Source: Kazachstania africana CBS 2517
Taxonomy: Eukaryota; Ascomycota; Saccharomycetes; Saccharomycetales; Saccharomycetaceae
DNA length: 64,000 nt
Direction of reading: 5' to 3'
NCBI RefSeq assembly: GCF_000304475.1
Contig: NC_018950.1
Coordinates: 124,001-188,000, forward strand
Shown piece after piece: positions 8,903-18,800 of the stretch (its first letter is position 1; the number at the start of each line of letters is the position of its first letter). A model generated the notes under the pieces. That model saw nothing but the letters and a program-made list of their open reading frames with translations. It was not told the origin of the DNA and did no database searches. The position numbers and the translations under genes are program-made.

Positions 8903-10555
8903 ATGGATCTGTTGATTGCAAGGATAGAGGATGCCCAGAATGGTGGTGGAGAGAAGGTCGCGTTGGATGGGGCAGTGAGGGTTTCGTCGGTCAAGCACGG
9001 TAAGAGAGGAAAACATACCAATCCGGAGCATGTTTCCCAGAAGTCTGGTCACTCTCCACTAGAGAGAGGTGGTTTTCCAGTGGACAAAGATATTAAGTTA
9101 CCCAGTATTGCTATTAATGATAAGCCTGTCTTGGTGAGACACAGTTCTGAGAGGACTCTAGCTTCGCTGCCTCAAAGGGAGAGACATCATATTCGTCACA
9201 GAGGCAGACGTCCCAGTATAAATGACTATACGCCTGTATCTGCAGGCATGTTTAGTGAATGCATGTTTGATACTGAATTGAAATCTCCAGCTGAAGAGAT
9301 TCTTATGCCTGAAAAGGAGAAGGATTCAAGTGGTGGAGTTGCTACTTCAACAACAACAACAACAACGAAGCAAGGGCTCCCCTGTAGTTTATTGCAAGAT
9401 GGGAGTAAGCCAAGTTCTGCATCTTTGGCTCAAGGCATATTCAGTACTCACGTCTGTACGCACGATCAAAGACAGTCTGGAAAATTCGGTAATAACAAAC
9501 ACAGACATCAGAATAAACTGTTCAAGGATGGATCCGGTTCAGAAATTTTCAATAATGACAATAAGAGATTAGTTAATCAGTTTTTGAGATCAATAGATGC
9601 CTCCTCATCTTTACAACTTGGTAGAAGGCCCGTTAAATTTAAGGCAAAGATTGTCAATTGTCCATCGAAAAAGGATAAACGCTCATTGATAGACAAATCA
9701 AACCCTTCAGAAAGATCACTACAAAGTTTATTGTATCATGATTTGGAAGGTTCTGGCAACGATACATCCGAAGACCTTGCAGGGATGTCATTACCAAATT
9801 ATTCTTCTTCGTATGGAGCTTTATCTGATAGTATAAGTTCAAGTGACCCAGAAAGCTCTGACAGTGAATCCTCTAGCAGTAGTTTGGATCTCTCTCGATC
9901 AGATATAAGACCCTGGACTAACAGTTACTCCTCTTCTGAATCTGGTCCATTGGATTCCACGGAAGACACTGTCTATGGTGAAGGTAATGTAAGCTCCGAA
10001 GCCAAAAGTAAAGAATTAAAACCACCATTAAATAAGAGTGAAATGGATTACTATCAAAGACATATAACATTGACTCTGCAAAAAGCTGAATATATGATTA
10101 AGACGAGTTTGAAAGATACTATAGTTAAAAGGGAGGCTGACTTACAAAAGACTGTACAATATTTCGACAATCTTACTCGTGATTTGCAAGACTTGAAAAA
10201 TCGTGTAATAGGCCTCAAAGTATTAGTAAGAGATGACTATCTCCAAATGTTACGACAGGAATTCAACTCTACACTTGTAGATTCCTTCGAAGCTCAGTTA
10301 ACGAAAGCTGTTACTTCAAAAGTGGACCAACTTGAAAAATTGGAAAATAGAATGAGTGTCTGCCAAATTAGAGTTGCTGAACAGAAGGAAATACTAAGAA
10401 AATTTGAAAATCTTTTCACATTGGAGGATTCTCTGATCCTCTCAAGGAAAAAAGTAACCTTCGCTTCCAAGTATCGTTACGTCCTCTACGACATTATCTC
10501 TTCTGCTTTTCTGCTCAGTATCTGTCTTGTACTCAAACGACTAGTCTGGGGATAA
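8903..10555 (+). CDS. FRT2: Frt2/Frt1-type tail-anchored ER protein
   Basis: 550 residues from the ATG at 8903; the frame opens one codon earlier with GTG and is closed by TGA at 8897-8899. Frt1 and Frt2 (Hph1/Hph2) are ER membrane proteins involved in stress tolerance and Sec63/Sec62 translocation; Frt1 is a calcineurin substrate. Most of the protein is polar and Ser-rich. Residues about 390-520 form a long charged helical, coiled-coil-like region, and the last 25 residues are a single hydrophobic segment ending in KRLVWG, that is, a C-terminal tail anchor. An early PSIAIN hexapeptide resembles a calcineurin PxIxIT docking site. The symbol rests on the tail anchor, length and position between MYO4 and SAW1; the paralog FRT1 cannot be excluded by sequence alone. 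Confidence 0.82.
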   Translation: MDLLIARIEDAQNGGGEKVALDGAVRVSSVKHGKRGKHTNPEHVSQKSGHSPLERGGFPVDKDIKLPSIAINDKPVLVRHSSERTLASLPQRERHHIRHRGRRPSINDYTPVSAGMFSECMFDTELKSPAEEILMPEKEKDSSGGVATSTTTTTTKQGLPCSLLQDGSKPSSASLAQGIFSTHVCTHDQRQSGKFGNNKHRHQNKLFKDGSGSEIFNNDNKRLVNQFLRSIDASSSLQLGRRPVKFKAKIVNCPSKKDKRSLIDKSNPSERSLQSLLYHDLEGSGNDTSEDLAGMSLPNYSSSYGALSDSISSSDPESSDSESSSSSLDLSRSDIRPWTNSYSSSESGPLDSTEDTVYGEGNVSSEAKSKELKPPLNKSEMDYYQRHITLTLQKAEYMIKTSLKDTIVKREADLQKTVQYFDNLTRDLQDLKNRVIGLKVLVRDDYLQMLRQEFNSTLVDSFEAQLTKAVTSKVDQLEKLENRMSVCQIRVAEQKEILRKFENLFTLEDSLILSRKKVTFASKYRYVLYDIISSAFLLSICLVLKRLVWG

Positions 10556-10726
10556 TATATAATGAAATAAAATGACCTATTAGTATATATATTCTTAAAT
10601 ATGCTAAAATCTGTATCTGAGTATGGTTTTCATAGTAATCCGAATCAAGTTGGAATGAAAAAAATGCGTAAACCTGATAGCTACACCTTCCCATAAATCC
10701 AAAGAGGTACACACTACTAAGAAAGG

Positions 10727-11482
10727 ATGGTTCTCAACGTAGCAACTGTTAAGATTTCTGATAACATGGTTTTGCCACTACGTATATTTATCAATAGGAA
10801 GAGAATCTTGGAAAATAATTCGTCCAAGACAATATTTGAAGCGCCCCTTCTGTCAAACAATTCTATAGTATCTTTAAAGTCTCCCAACGTCAGATTATAT
10901 CTCTCTGAATATGATATGAGGAATCTTTGTGAAGAAATTAGGAATGATTTGATTTTTATTGCATACGAAGTGAGCTCACCAGAAATCTTGGATAAAATCA
11001 TCGCAAAACTTAGGATTGGCAATAGTCTGCCTTATAAAGAAAATGTTGTGAGTAAAACGGAGGGAGAAAGTAATAAATTCATTGCTTCACATGTTGAGAC
11101 TATAACGAGAGTCTCGAAATTCAAATACAAATTGCATTTTAAAAAAAACTGGGAACTTGATATTTTTATTAATGATGTAAGAAAACTGTCCCAATTAAGA
11201 CACTACCTTATTTTCTCCAAGTATAGATCTATATTACCTCCTTTGATAGTACGACCTGATCGTCGGCTACTTCTAGTTGAACATTCTGCAAGTAGCAGAA
11301 AGCCAAATATTCTCATTGAACGGGAAGAAGATGAAGAAGACCCTTTCGCAATGCAACCAGCTGAAGAAAAACCAGAAATCAAGTTTAAATATAAACCAGT
11401 ACTAAATGTCATGTCATGCATAGATATTCATGTTTTGCAGCGGCCCAGAAGACACAAAAGCAAGCCTGCTGAGGGGAATTGA
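10727..11482 (+). CDS. SAW1: Saw1, Rad1-Rad10 targeting factor
   Basis: 251-residue protein, close to the 261 residues of S. cerevisiae Saw1. Saw1 is a nuclear structure-specific DNA-binding protein that brings the Rad1-Rad10 nuclease to 3' flaps during single-strand annealing. The N-terminus has the conserved VLPLRIFINRKRIL stretch. The protein lacks membrane segments and ends in a basic, Pro/Arg-containing tail. The start is the ATG at 10727. It lies between FRT2 and DRS2 in the same orientation as on chromosome I, converging on DRS2 with only 87 bp between stops. Identification rests on N-terminal similarity plus synteny. Confidence 0.88.
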   Translation: MVLNVATVKISDNMVLPLRIFINRKRILENNSSKTIFEAPLLSNNSIVSLKSPNVRLYLSEYDMRNLCEEIRNDLIFIAYEVSSPEILDKIIAKLRIGNSLPYKENVVSKTEGESNKFIASHVETITRVSKFKYKLHFKKNWELDIFINDVRKLSQLRHYLIFSKYRSILPPLIVRPDRRLLLVEHSASSRKPNILIEREEDEEDPFAMQPAEEKPEIKFKYKPVLNVMSCIDIHVLQRPRRHKSKPAEGN

Positions 11483-11569
11483 TATAAATTTGCATTTCCT
11501 TGAATCTATGGATATCACATTAACGTTCAAATATATGATATATTTACATTCGCATACATTAAAAATTAT

Positions 11570-14500
11570 TTATAATTCGAATGACATATTGTCTAGATCA
11601 GTGGAGCCGTCCCTATCCTCTGCAAAAGGATTGTCTGGTTCCAAAAGATCAATGCTTTCTGTTGTTGTACCTAGATGATTTTCAAAAGCATTTCTGTCAC
11701 TAAATGGGTCACCAGAAGCATCGTGAAGCTCACCATATTTCCCTCTCTTTTGGGTAGTATCATACATTCTTATTATCTTCTCTTGGCCACCTTCTTCACT
11801 TTGTGAAAAGGCAAACCCTCTTTGCTTTTTCATCCTTTGGACTTGTCTAACCTTTCGGATGGCATCTTGGAAATGAAGTAAATGAGGTCTATAATCAGTG
11901 ATGTTATACTTCTGCATTTCTTGAACAAGATGGTATGTTTCGGGTTGATACATTCTTCTATAGTATTTCCATAAGAAATCTCTTAAAAGCGCTAATACAG
12001 GCAAAACAATCAGGGTTAACCAAAACACACCAGATCCGTACGTATGAGAGACAACACCGAAGTACTCTCTGGAAATGTTGACATAAGGGAATATACTTCC
12101 ATAGATTGGGAAGAAAACTAGCCAAAAAACAAAGGAACCTGGAATAGCAACCAAAGTAAATTTCGTCCATTGGTTTGTAACTAGCGCAGCTTTTCCCAAT
12201 ACTACCAATATACTCGTTGTGTAAACAGTTGTGCCCCAAGTCCAATGATCAGCAACTTCACCATTCATATTCAAGGCGCTACCGTATCTATAAAAGAACA
12301 CAACGCCGACATAAATGATTATAGAATGATAAAAACCATTTGCAATCCAACCCCAGAAAATTTTTACTGAGAAGAACTGTCCTTTCTGACCTAATCTATA
12401 AAGTTGTGGATAGCGTTCAAGTAAACGGCTACTAATAAACTGATCAAAGACACCGATTACGATAGGAGGTAAAGCTGTGAAAAACACATTATAGAAACTC
12501 AATGTCCACGATTCAATAATCGATTGACCTGAATAAGCATTTGAAAAAACATACCAGAATTGGGTCATGTATAGCGCCGTATTTTTGTAGAAAGAGTATA
12601 GAATTGCAACAGAAATTCTTTGGTAGGACCAAGCTCCATGAACAATTAGTAATTTTTTCAAAAATTTGAATTGACCAATAGCAACATCTGCAGACCGTGC
12701 CGCTTGCATACCCTCCATACCACTAATACCAATACCTACATGAGCAGCTTGAATCATACTAACATCGTTTGCTCCATCACCAATTGCAAGAAGTAGAGAG
12801 TCTGTTTTTTTCTTGACCATCTTTACAACCAATGCTTTCTGAAGTGGAGAAACTCTACAGCAAATGACAGCCTTACACAATTTACCTATAGTCAAAAAGA
12901 AGTCTTCAAGATCTGGTTCTAAAGCATACCCTAAAGATTTCCCATCGATGACGAGAGCTAATGTATTCAACTCTTGAGGAGATAATTTGTGCTCATGTAG
13001 AGCATTTAATTTTTCAATCATATTTTTTCTTGTGTCTTCTTTGGTCTCCTCATTAATAATTAATAGATTCATATCCTCTGCTAATAAACGACAACTCATA
13101 CCAATGTTAATGGCTGTTTCTTGTTTATCACCCGTCAAAACCCATATTTTGATACCAGCTTCTTGTAATGTTTGTATAGTCTCTGGTACTTCGTCTTGCA
13201 GTTTATCTTCAATGGCAGTGGCTCCCATAAGCACCAAATTTCGCTCGATGAGCTCTGCCGCTTCATCCAGTTTTTCGGCTCTATTATCCAGTGTTGTTGC
13301 AGCTGCTTCGTAAATTTTGCTCCATTTCTGATATTCCTCTTCTGGTACATCTCTGATTGCCAAGCATAAAGTACGCAGTCCTTCTGAAGCATAATCTTCC
13401 AAGTGCCTCAAAGTTGCATCCACATACATGTTGTTATTGCCATCTAATCTTTCTAAGATAACACTGTCAGCCCCTTTACAAAACAATTTGATTGACCCAT
13501 CTGGAAACCTAAATAGTGCACTCATTCTTTTCCTCGTTGAGTTAAACTCGCAAATGTTCAAAAGTTCGTACTCTTTTTCTTCGTCGGATTCTTCCAAAAG
13601 CACAGTTACTGAGTTTGGTTTTCTGATAATAAATTTGTAGCCAAGTTGAGCGCCACCTTCAACCAAAGCACCTTCATCTGGAGAAGCTGCCTGATATTTG
13701 ATGGATCCATCCGCCTGAAACTCTGGAATGACGGTATGACATGTGGCTAATAAAGTCAAAAAGCTATCAACTATACTAGATTCTTCATCGGTAGCGTCAT
13801 GTAGCTTTTCTTTTAATTCATCAAATTTTCTATAACCAACTTCTATACCATCTTCCATGTATGCGGCTTTATCTTCGGGGATAGTTTCTATGTAGCAACG
13901 GCCGGCAATGGAGCATGATTTAAATTCCATTACATTTCTTGTCAAAGTACCTGTTTTATCACTAAAGATATATTCAATCTGACCCAATTCTTCTACTAAA
14001 GAGGAAGTACGAACAACAGTTGCTGTATCAGATTGTTCATGGTATAAATCTAAATCTGAACTTATCATGTACGCTTGATAATATTTGATTAACTCAACGG
14101 TGACGAATAAGGATATCGGTACTAGATTTGAGAATAAAATCCAAAATGTTAAAAAATCTCTAAAAAATAAACCGACCTTGTTAGTACCTTCCAAATATAA
14201 ATATGATAGATGTTTGGAGCCAGCAGTACTAATAATAACGTTACCGACGGATGATATTAAAATTAAAACGACTAATACACCAAATAAAGCTATAATTTGC
14301 TTGTTAATGACTCTTTCAACAGCAGTTCTCTTGATTGGTGTAGCAGTAGCATTACGCATTAGCTTGGTTTCATGACCTGTAAAGATGACTAAACCAAAGA
14401 TCCAAGCTGTATTTCTTAATGTAGCACCTCTTAGAATCATTTGTTCAGGAGAAAGCGGAATAGTAGTTCCATTGAATTTCATTGTACCCTCGTATGTGTA

Positions 14501-15574
14501 TAAACTAGAATTTGGTTGTTCAGAGCTTACTTGACCATGAATTGTACCAATTTTTTGCGCATCAATAAATTTGGAGGTTTCTACTCTTGACTGTTTAATT
14601 TTCAGATTTGTCTCACCATCAAGATTAGCAGTTTCGATATAACACAAGCCTTCCGGTTCCGAAGATGATAGAACAATTATATCAGCTGGAATGGACTCTT
14701 CAGATGACACTTTGATTATATCCCCAACTTTAATATCAACCCATCTTTTCTCTACAAAGCCACCAAAATCTTTTGAAAAGATCTGAGATTTAGAATTGTT
14801 TAATTCTTTGTCTGAATTGGCTCTCTTCACATCCTCGATAATTTCTTTCATAGCGGAAACAATTAGGACCACTAAAAGTGTACCTATAGTCGTGTACCTA
14901 TTTGTGGGAGATACATGAGGAACTTGTTGAATGATTGCAGTACATAAAAAGAACAGATTGGCATATTTTGAAAATTCTTGGAATAAAAATTTTGGTAAAA
15001 AGGTCGCAAAGTTATACTTTGTTGTAGAGACATAATTGCCAACGTAGCCCATTGTATCATTTGCTGCTCTATCAATAATATGAATCATCCTGGGACCATA
15101 AGCCTCTGTGGAGCTGCTCTTTTTCCTCAATATGTAACGATTGAATAACACTTTCATGTTGAATTGATTTCTGGAATCCATGTAACTGTCATTGTGTTCA
15201 GATGTTGTCACTGCATTATATTGGTTCATCTCATAATTTTGGGATACTGACTTTTGGCCCCTCCCAAAAAGTCTGGAGAAGAAACCTGTGGGCCTGGTTG
15301 AGCCCATAAACTCTGGATTGTAGTTATCGAATCTGCCGTGTTCCCATTCATTAGAAGCTTGTGACTCAAACGGATTTTCATCATTCTCAATATTATCATT
15401 TAAGTCTATAACTTCCTCTGGAAATACATGTGTCGAATCCCTTTGTTCGTCTCTTATATTGTAATGGCCCTGTAGAGGATCGTTCCTAACGGTTGTATCG
15501 TCAAGAAGATCCATGTCAAAAAGTGTGTCTTCATCTTTCCTCCGTCCTGGAGGCAGATTCTCGTCAGCTTTCAT
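11570..15574 (-). CDS. DRS2: Drs2, phosphatidylserine-flipping P4-ATPase
   Basis: 1334-residue P4-type ATPase (1355 in S. cerevisiae). Drs2 with its subunit Cdc50 flips phosphatidylserine to the cytosolic leaflet of the trans-Golgi and drives vesicle formation. Visible motifs are an actuator-domain DGET near 319-322, the phosphorylated Asp in DKTGTLT at 539, the nucleotide-domain KGADSVI, TGDKQETAIN, and the hinge GDGANDVSMIQ. About ten membrane segments are present, two pairs before the P domain and six after it. The cytosolic C-terminus has the basic RKVRQVQRMKKQRGF stretch, known in yeast as a regulatory region binding Gea2 and PI4P. The ATG is at 15572-15574. The essential neighbour MAK16, present in S. 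cerevisiae, is absent downstream of LTE1. Confidence 0.97.
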   Translation of the reverse strand: MKADENLPPGRRKDEDTLFDMDLLDDTTVRNDPLQGHYNIRDEQRDSTHVFPEEVIDLNDNIENDENPFESQASNEWEHGRFDNYNPEFMGSTRPTGFFSRLFGRGQKSVSQNYEMNQYNAVTTSEHNDSYMDSRNQFNMKVLFNRYILRKKSSSTEAYGPRMIHIIDRAANDTMGYVGNYVSTTKYNFATFLPKFLFQEFSKYANLFFLCTAIIQQVPHVSPTNRYTTIGTLLVVLIVSAMKEIIEDVKRANSDKELNNSKSQIFSKDFGGFVEKRWVDIKVGDIIKVSSEESIPADIIVLSSSEPEGLCYIETANLDGETNLKIKQSRVETSKFIDAQKIGTIHGQVSSEQPNSSLYTYEGTMKFNGTTIPLSPEQMILRGATLRNTAWIFGLVIFTGHETKLMRNATATPIKRTAVERVINKQIIALFGVLVVLILISSVGNVIISTAGSKHLSYLYLEGTNKVGLFFRDFLTFWILFSNLVPISLFVTVELIKYYQAYMISSDLDLYHEQSDTATVVRTSSLVEELGQIEYIFSDKTGTLTRNVMEFKSCSIAGRCYIETIPEDKAAYMEDGIEVGYRKFDELKEKLHDATDEESSIVDSFLTLLATCHTVIPEFQADGSIKYQAASPDEGALVEGGAQLGYKFIIRKPNSVTVLLEESDEEKEYELLNICEFNSTRKRMSALFRFPDGSIKLFCKGADSVILERLDGNNNMYVDATLRHLEDYASEGLRTLCLAIRDVPEEEYQKWSKIYEAAATTLDNRAEKLDEAAELIERNLVLMGATAIEDKLQDEVPETIQTLQEAGIKIWVLTGDKQETAINIGMSCRLLAEDMNLLIINEETKEDTRKNMIEKLNALHEHKLSPQELNTLALVIDGKSLGYALEPDLEDFFLTIGKLCKAVICCRVSPLQKALVVKMVKKKTDSLLLAIGDGANDVSMIQAAHVGIGISGMEGMQAARSADVAIGQFKFLKKLLIVHGAWSYQRISVAILYSFYKNTALYMTQFWYVFSNAYSGQSIIESWTLSFYNVFFTALPPIVIGVFDQFISSRLLERYPQLYRLGQKGQFFSVKIFWGWIANGFYHSIIIYVGVVFFYRYGSALNMNGEVADHWTWGTTVYTTSILVVLGKAALVTNQWTKFTLVAIPGSFVFWLVFFPIYGSIFPYVNISREYFGVVSHTYGSGVFWLTLIVLPVLALLRDFLWKYYRRMYQPETYHLVQEMQKYNITDYRPHLLHFQDAIRKVRQVQRMKKQRGFAFSQSEEGGQEKIIRMYDTTQKRGKYGELHDASGDPFSDRNAFENHLGTTTESIDLLEPDNPFAEDRDGSTDLDNMSFEL

Positions 15575-15814
15575 ACCCTGTAACTTCCCAATGTATAAAA
15601 AGGCTCTACTGACTACAAAGCCTTCTTAACAGCCTGAAAGTTTTGATGTGTCTGTATATATTTTTAAACTCGGCAGTTTTGCGGAACTCACCAAATTCGA
15701 AAATATCAATCCAATAGTCATAAAATTGTATATAGAAAGAGTATTAACTGTCATATTGTAGATGTGTAAGTTTAGACGTGAAAGTAATGGATTTGGCTTG
15801 TTATATATTCATAT

Positions 15815-18800
15815 TTATGCACTTAATTCTTTGATTTCTTCCGGAGAGAGTGCGGAGATATACACGCACTTACTGAGAAGCTCGTGATCTACTGTAAAGT
15901 TGTAGAATTTGGCCCATTGAACTCTCTGAATGAAATGTTTCACAACTTGAACATTGGTGTCAAATTTACTGTAGTTGATTATCTTTCCGTCTTCAATCCA
16001 GTCTTTTTTCTCAGAATTCAACGATAGGTCGGACAGGTATACGGCTACAAATGGAATACAGCCCACAAGAGGGTCTACGGAGTTCAATAGATCACGAATG
16101 GTAGCATAGTTGTTATCTAGGCATGAGATTTTCTTTAATTCTTCCCAGGTTAACAGATCACCAGGCTCAATTAGTCTCCATGCATTAACGAGTTTTTGTA
16201 CTGTGACAGAATTCAACGCCAATACAATTTCCATTAATGTGTTGTAATTTTGGAATTTTCTGCAATGTTCCGCAACATGTATGAATCTTTGGATGGTATT
16301 CCTTTTCATTTTCACGTCCCTCGTTAGGACAATTTCTGAAACAATCCAATCTACAATTAGATTGAACCTGCAAATTGTAAGGTCAATGCCAGACAATGTT
16401 TCATTTTGGGCAAGCAATTGCAGCCAACTATCCGCTTGAAGCGTTTCGTTTTTGATTTCTAAGTTTAAGAGGTCTTTCCAATCAATTTCAGTCAGCAGTT
16501 CCCTTTCCACAAGAGTCATCTGTTCGGCAATGGTTTTGGAATCGTACATCAAAATAAATGGTATGTGGCTAGTGTTATTAGCAACTAATAATCTTGAATC
16601 TTGCAATTTATAGCTTTTTATTAAATCTTGAATTTGGCCAGGTAAAACTCCCTCTTCAGCCATTGGAGTTACCAACTGTGGTGTGTTCTCGACGCTGACT
16701 GGAATGTTCATTATTGTTTGTCTTCTTCTCTCTAACATTAGTGACTTTCTCTTATCTGCCGAAACAGAGGCAGAAGGAGATTCATTGGTGATATTCAGTA
16801 GATTTCTCTCTTTGGATAGCGCAGATAAATCCGGGGTGCTCTTACTTTCTTTCATTCCAGTCTTCTTGTATATACCCTCCAACTTCATCATTGCAATAGT
16901 TACTGGGTCATCGTGCATGGATTCATCTGGCATATTAGCAATTTCTTCCAAGTTGGCTTTGTTAATTTTATCTTCAGTTGTCTCAGCATCAGTAATTGCA
17001 GTTGCGTTGAGCTCGGTATGAAACTCTGAGATGCGATTTTCGGCTACTTTGCTTACATCAGGGCTATCAGTAGTGTCTGTATTTAAGAATTTGGTTTTCA
17101 ATTGCTCAAAATCTTTTTCTGGAGATGCATTATCTAGATCATCACTATCGGTAGGAAAGAAATAGTTATGCGGAGTTGTAATAATACCTTTATCCAGCTT
17201 GTTGTTTGAACTTCGTTCTTTTAAATTATTTTCCTTCGGAGGACTGATATAGTTTATTTCTGTGGATATAGAACTACCACTGACTATAGACTGCATACTT
17301 GGCGCCATAGATAAACGTACTCTAGAGTGTTCATATGCTAGCTTGTTCGGGCTCGCTGGTCTCGAATTAAATAACTTGCTAGTCGCGACGCTTGGTGTTA
17401 GTGAAGTTCTTTTGAGCAGAATCTCCTCAAGTTTTATTAGTTTTCTTTCGTTTTTATTGAGTATATCCTCCTTTTTCATTAAATCTGGGTCCTCCGCAAT
17501 AAAACTTTCTATTCTTTCAATGGGGGTTGCTGTATGGTTAATCGTGGCCGTATGTCTCTTCGCGATACTAATTCTACCACTTGACTGCCTAATTGCTGTC
17601 TCTGTTGATATTTTTTGCGTGACTGGGGTCTGTAACTTACTATCATCCAGATGCAGGCTTCCCATTGGTTCGGGTGTATCTACTATTTGATCATCTTCGA
17701 ATGTAAATTCTCTGAGGTTTTCAAAGCCTTCTTTCTTTTTCAGAGCTGGAGATTCTTCAGGCGGATCAGCCATTGGATTGTTGGTGTTATATTCATTGTT
17801 ACTATTGTCTTTGGCTTCATTTGAGGAGGAAAGTTGAGAATCGTAGGTTCTGGTCGACACATAGGAATTAGAACCATCCTCTGTTGTATTTGCATATGAT
17901 TCCTCTAGATCACATAGCACATTTTTCAAGGGAGAAGAAGAGTCTAGTTTGTACGTTGGAGAAAACCTTGATTTTGTTTGGTTGAAGTCTGAATCAAAAT
18001 CTTTCGGTCCAGACATTCTCTTAGTGGAGTCATGAAACACCAATTTTTGAGGCCCATCATTGTATTCTAGTGTTCTTTGCAATTTGTTTTCTTCGACAAC
18101 ACTGCTAGTCACATTGCCAGTGAGGAAAGATACATGTGATGAGTTAATATCACCTTTGATTTTGGAGGGTGAAACCAAGTTTTGCACGTACAAGTTCTTT
18201 GAACTTTGGTTTAAGGTATTTGACAGTGAAATAACCGAATGAGCTATTGTATTGACCGTCTGATACAAATCTAAGTTATCCATAGCACTGAAGTTTGGAT
18301 TGGGTTTTAATGCACCATCTTCATTTTCCGTATAAGCGTTAGTTTCAGTTTTTATGTCTGGTATAATATGAATATTTGATTCATTTATCTTTTGGAACAA
18401 GTCATTTTCCAAAGTGACTAAATATTCCACTTCATCTATGGTTCTAGCACTGAGCATGTCAAATTTTGGTTCCTCTGAGCTTATAATTTCGTTGATATCT
18501 TCATTATGGTTACTGAGAGCCGATATAGAAATGACATACTTTACAAACGTATCCATTTCAGTCTTAGAACTTGGAAATTGAACGCTCCTTGTAACATGTT
18601 TTTCACCACTTGGTTTTGGACCCGAATGATTTTTTGTCCACTTAGCTAATAGGCCAACAGCGCCTTTATACAAGGATGAGGAGCTTCTGTTCAATTTTAT
18701 AGGCGATTTATCTACTTGAGCGCCATTTTCTCTATCACTTAATTCATTTATTTTCGTTGAATTTTCCGGTTCATAGAAGGCATTGAGAATAAATTCGACT

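Noticed and set aside
8719..8903. Possible intron joining the uORF to FRT2.
   Set aside because: No GTATGT donor, TACTAAC branch point or suitable 3' splice site in the interval.
11570..15574. Possible counterpart of the S. cerevisiae HRA1 ncRNA antisense to DRS2.
   Set aside because: I cannot recognise a conserved RNA sequence or structure here by eye; a covariance search would be needed.
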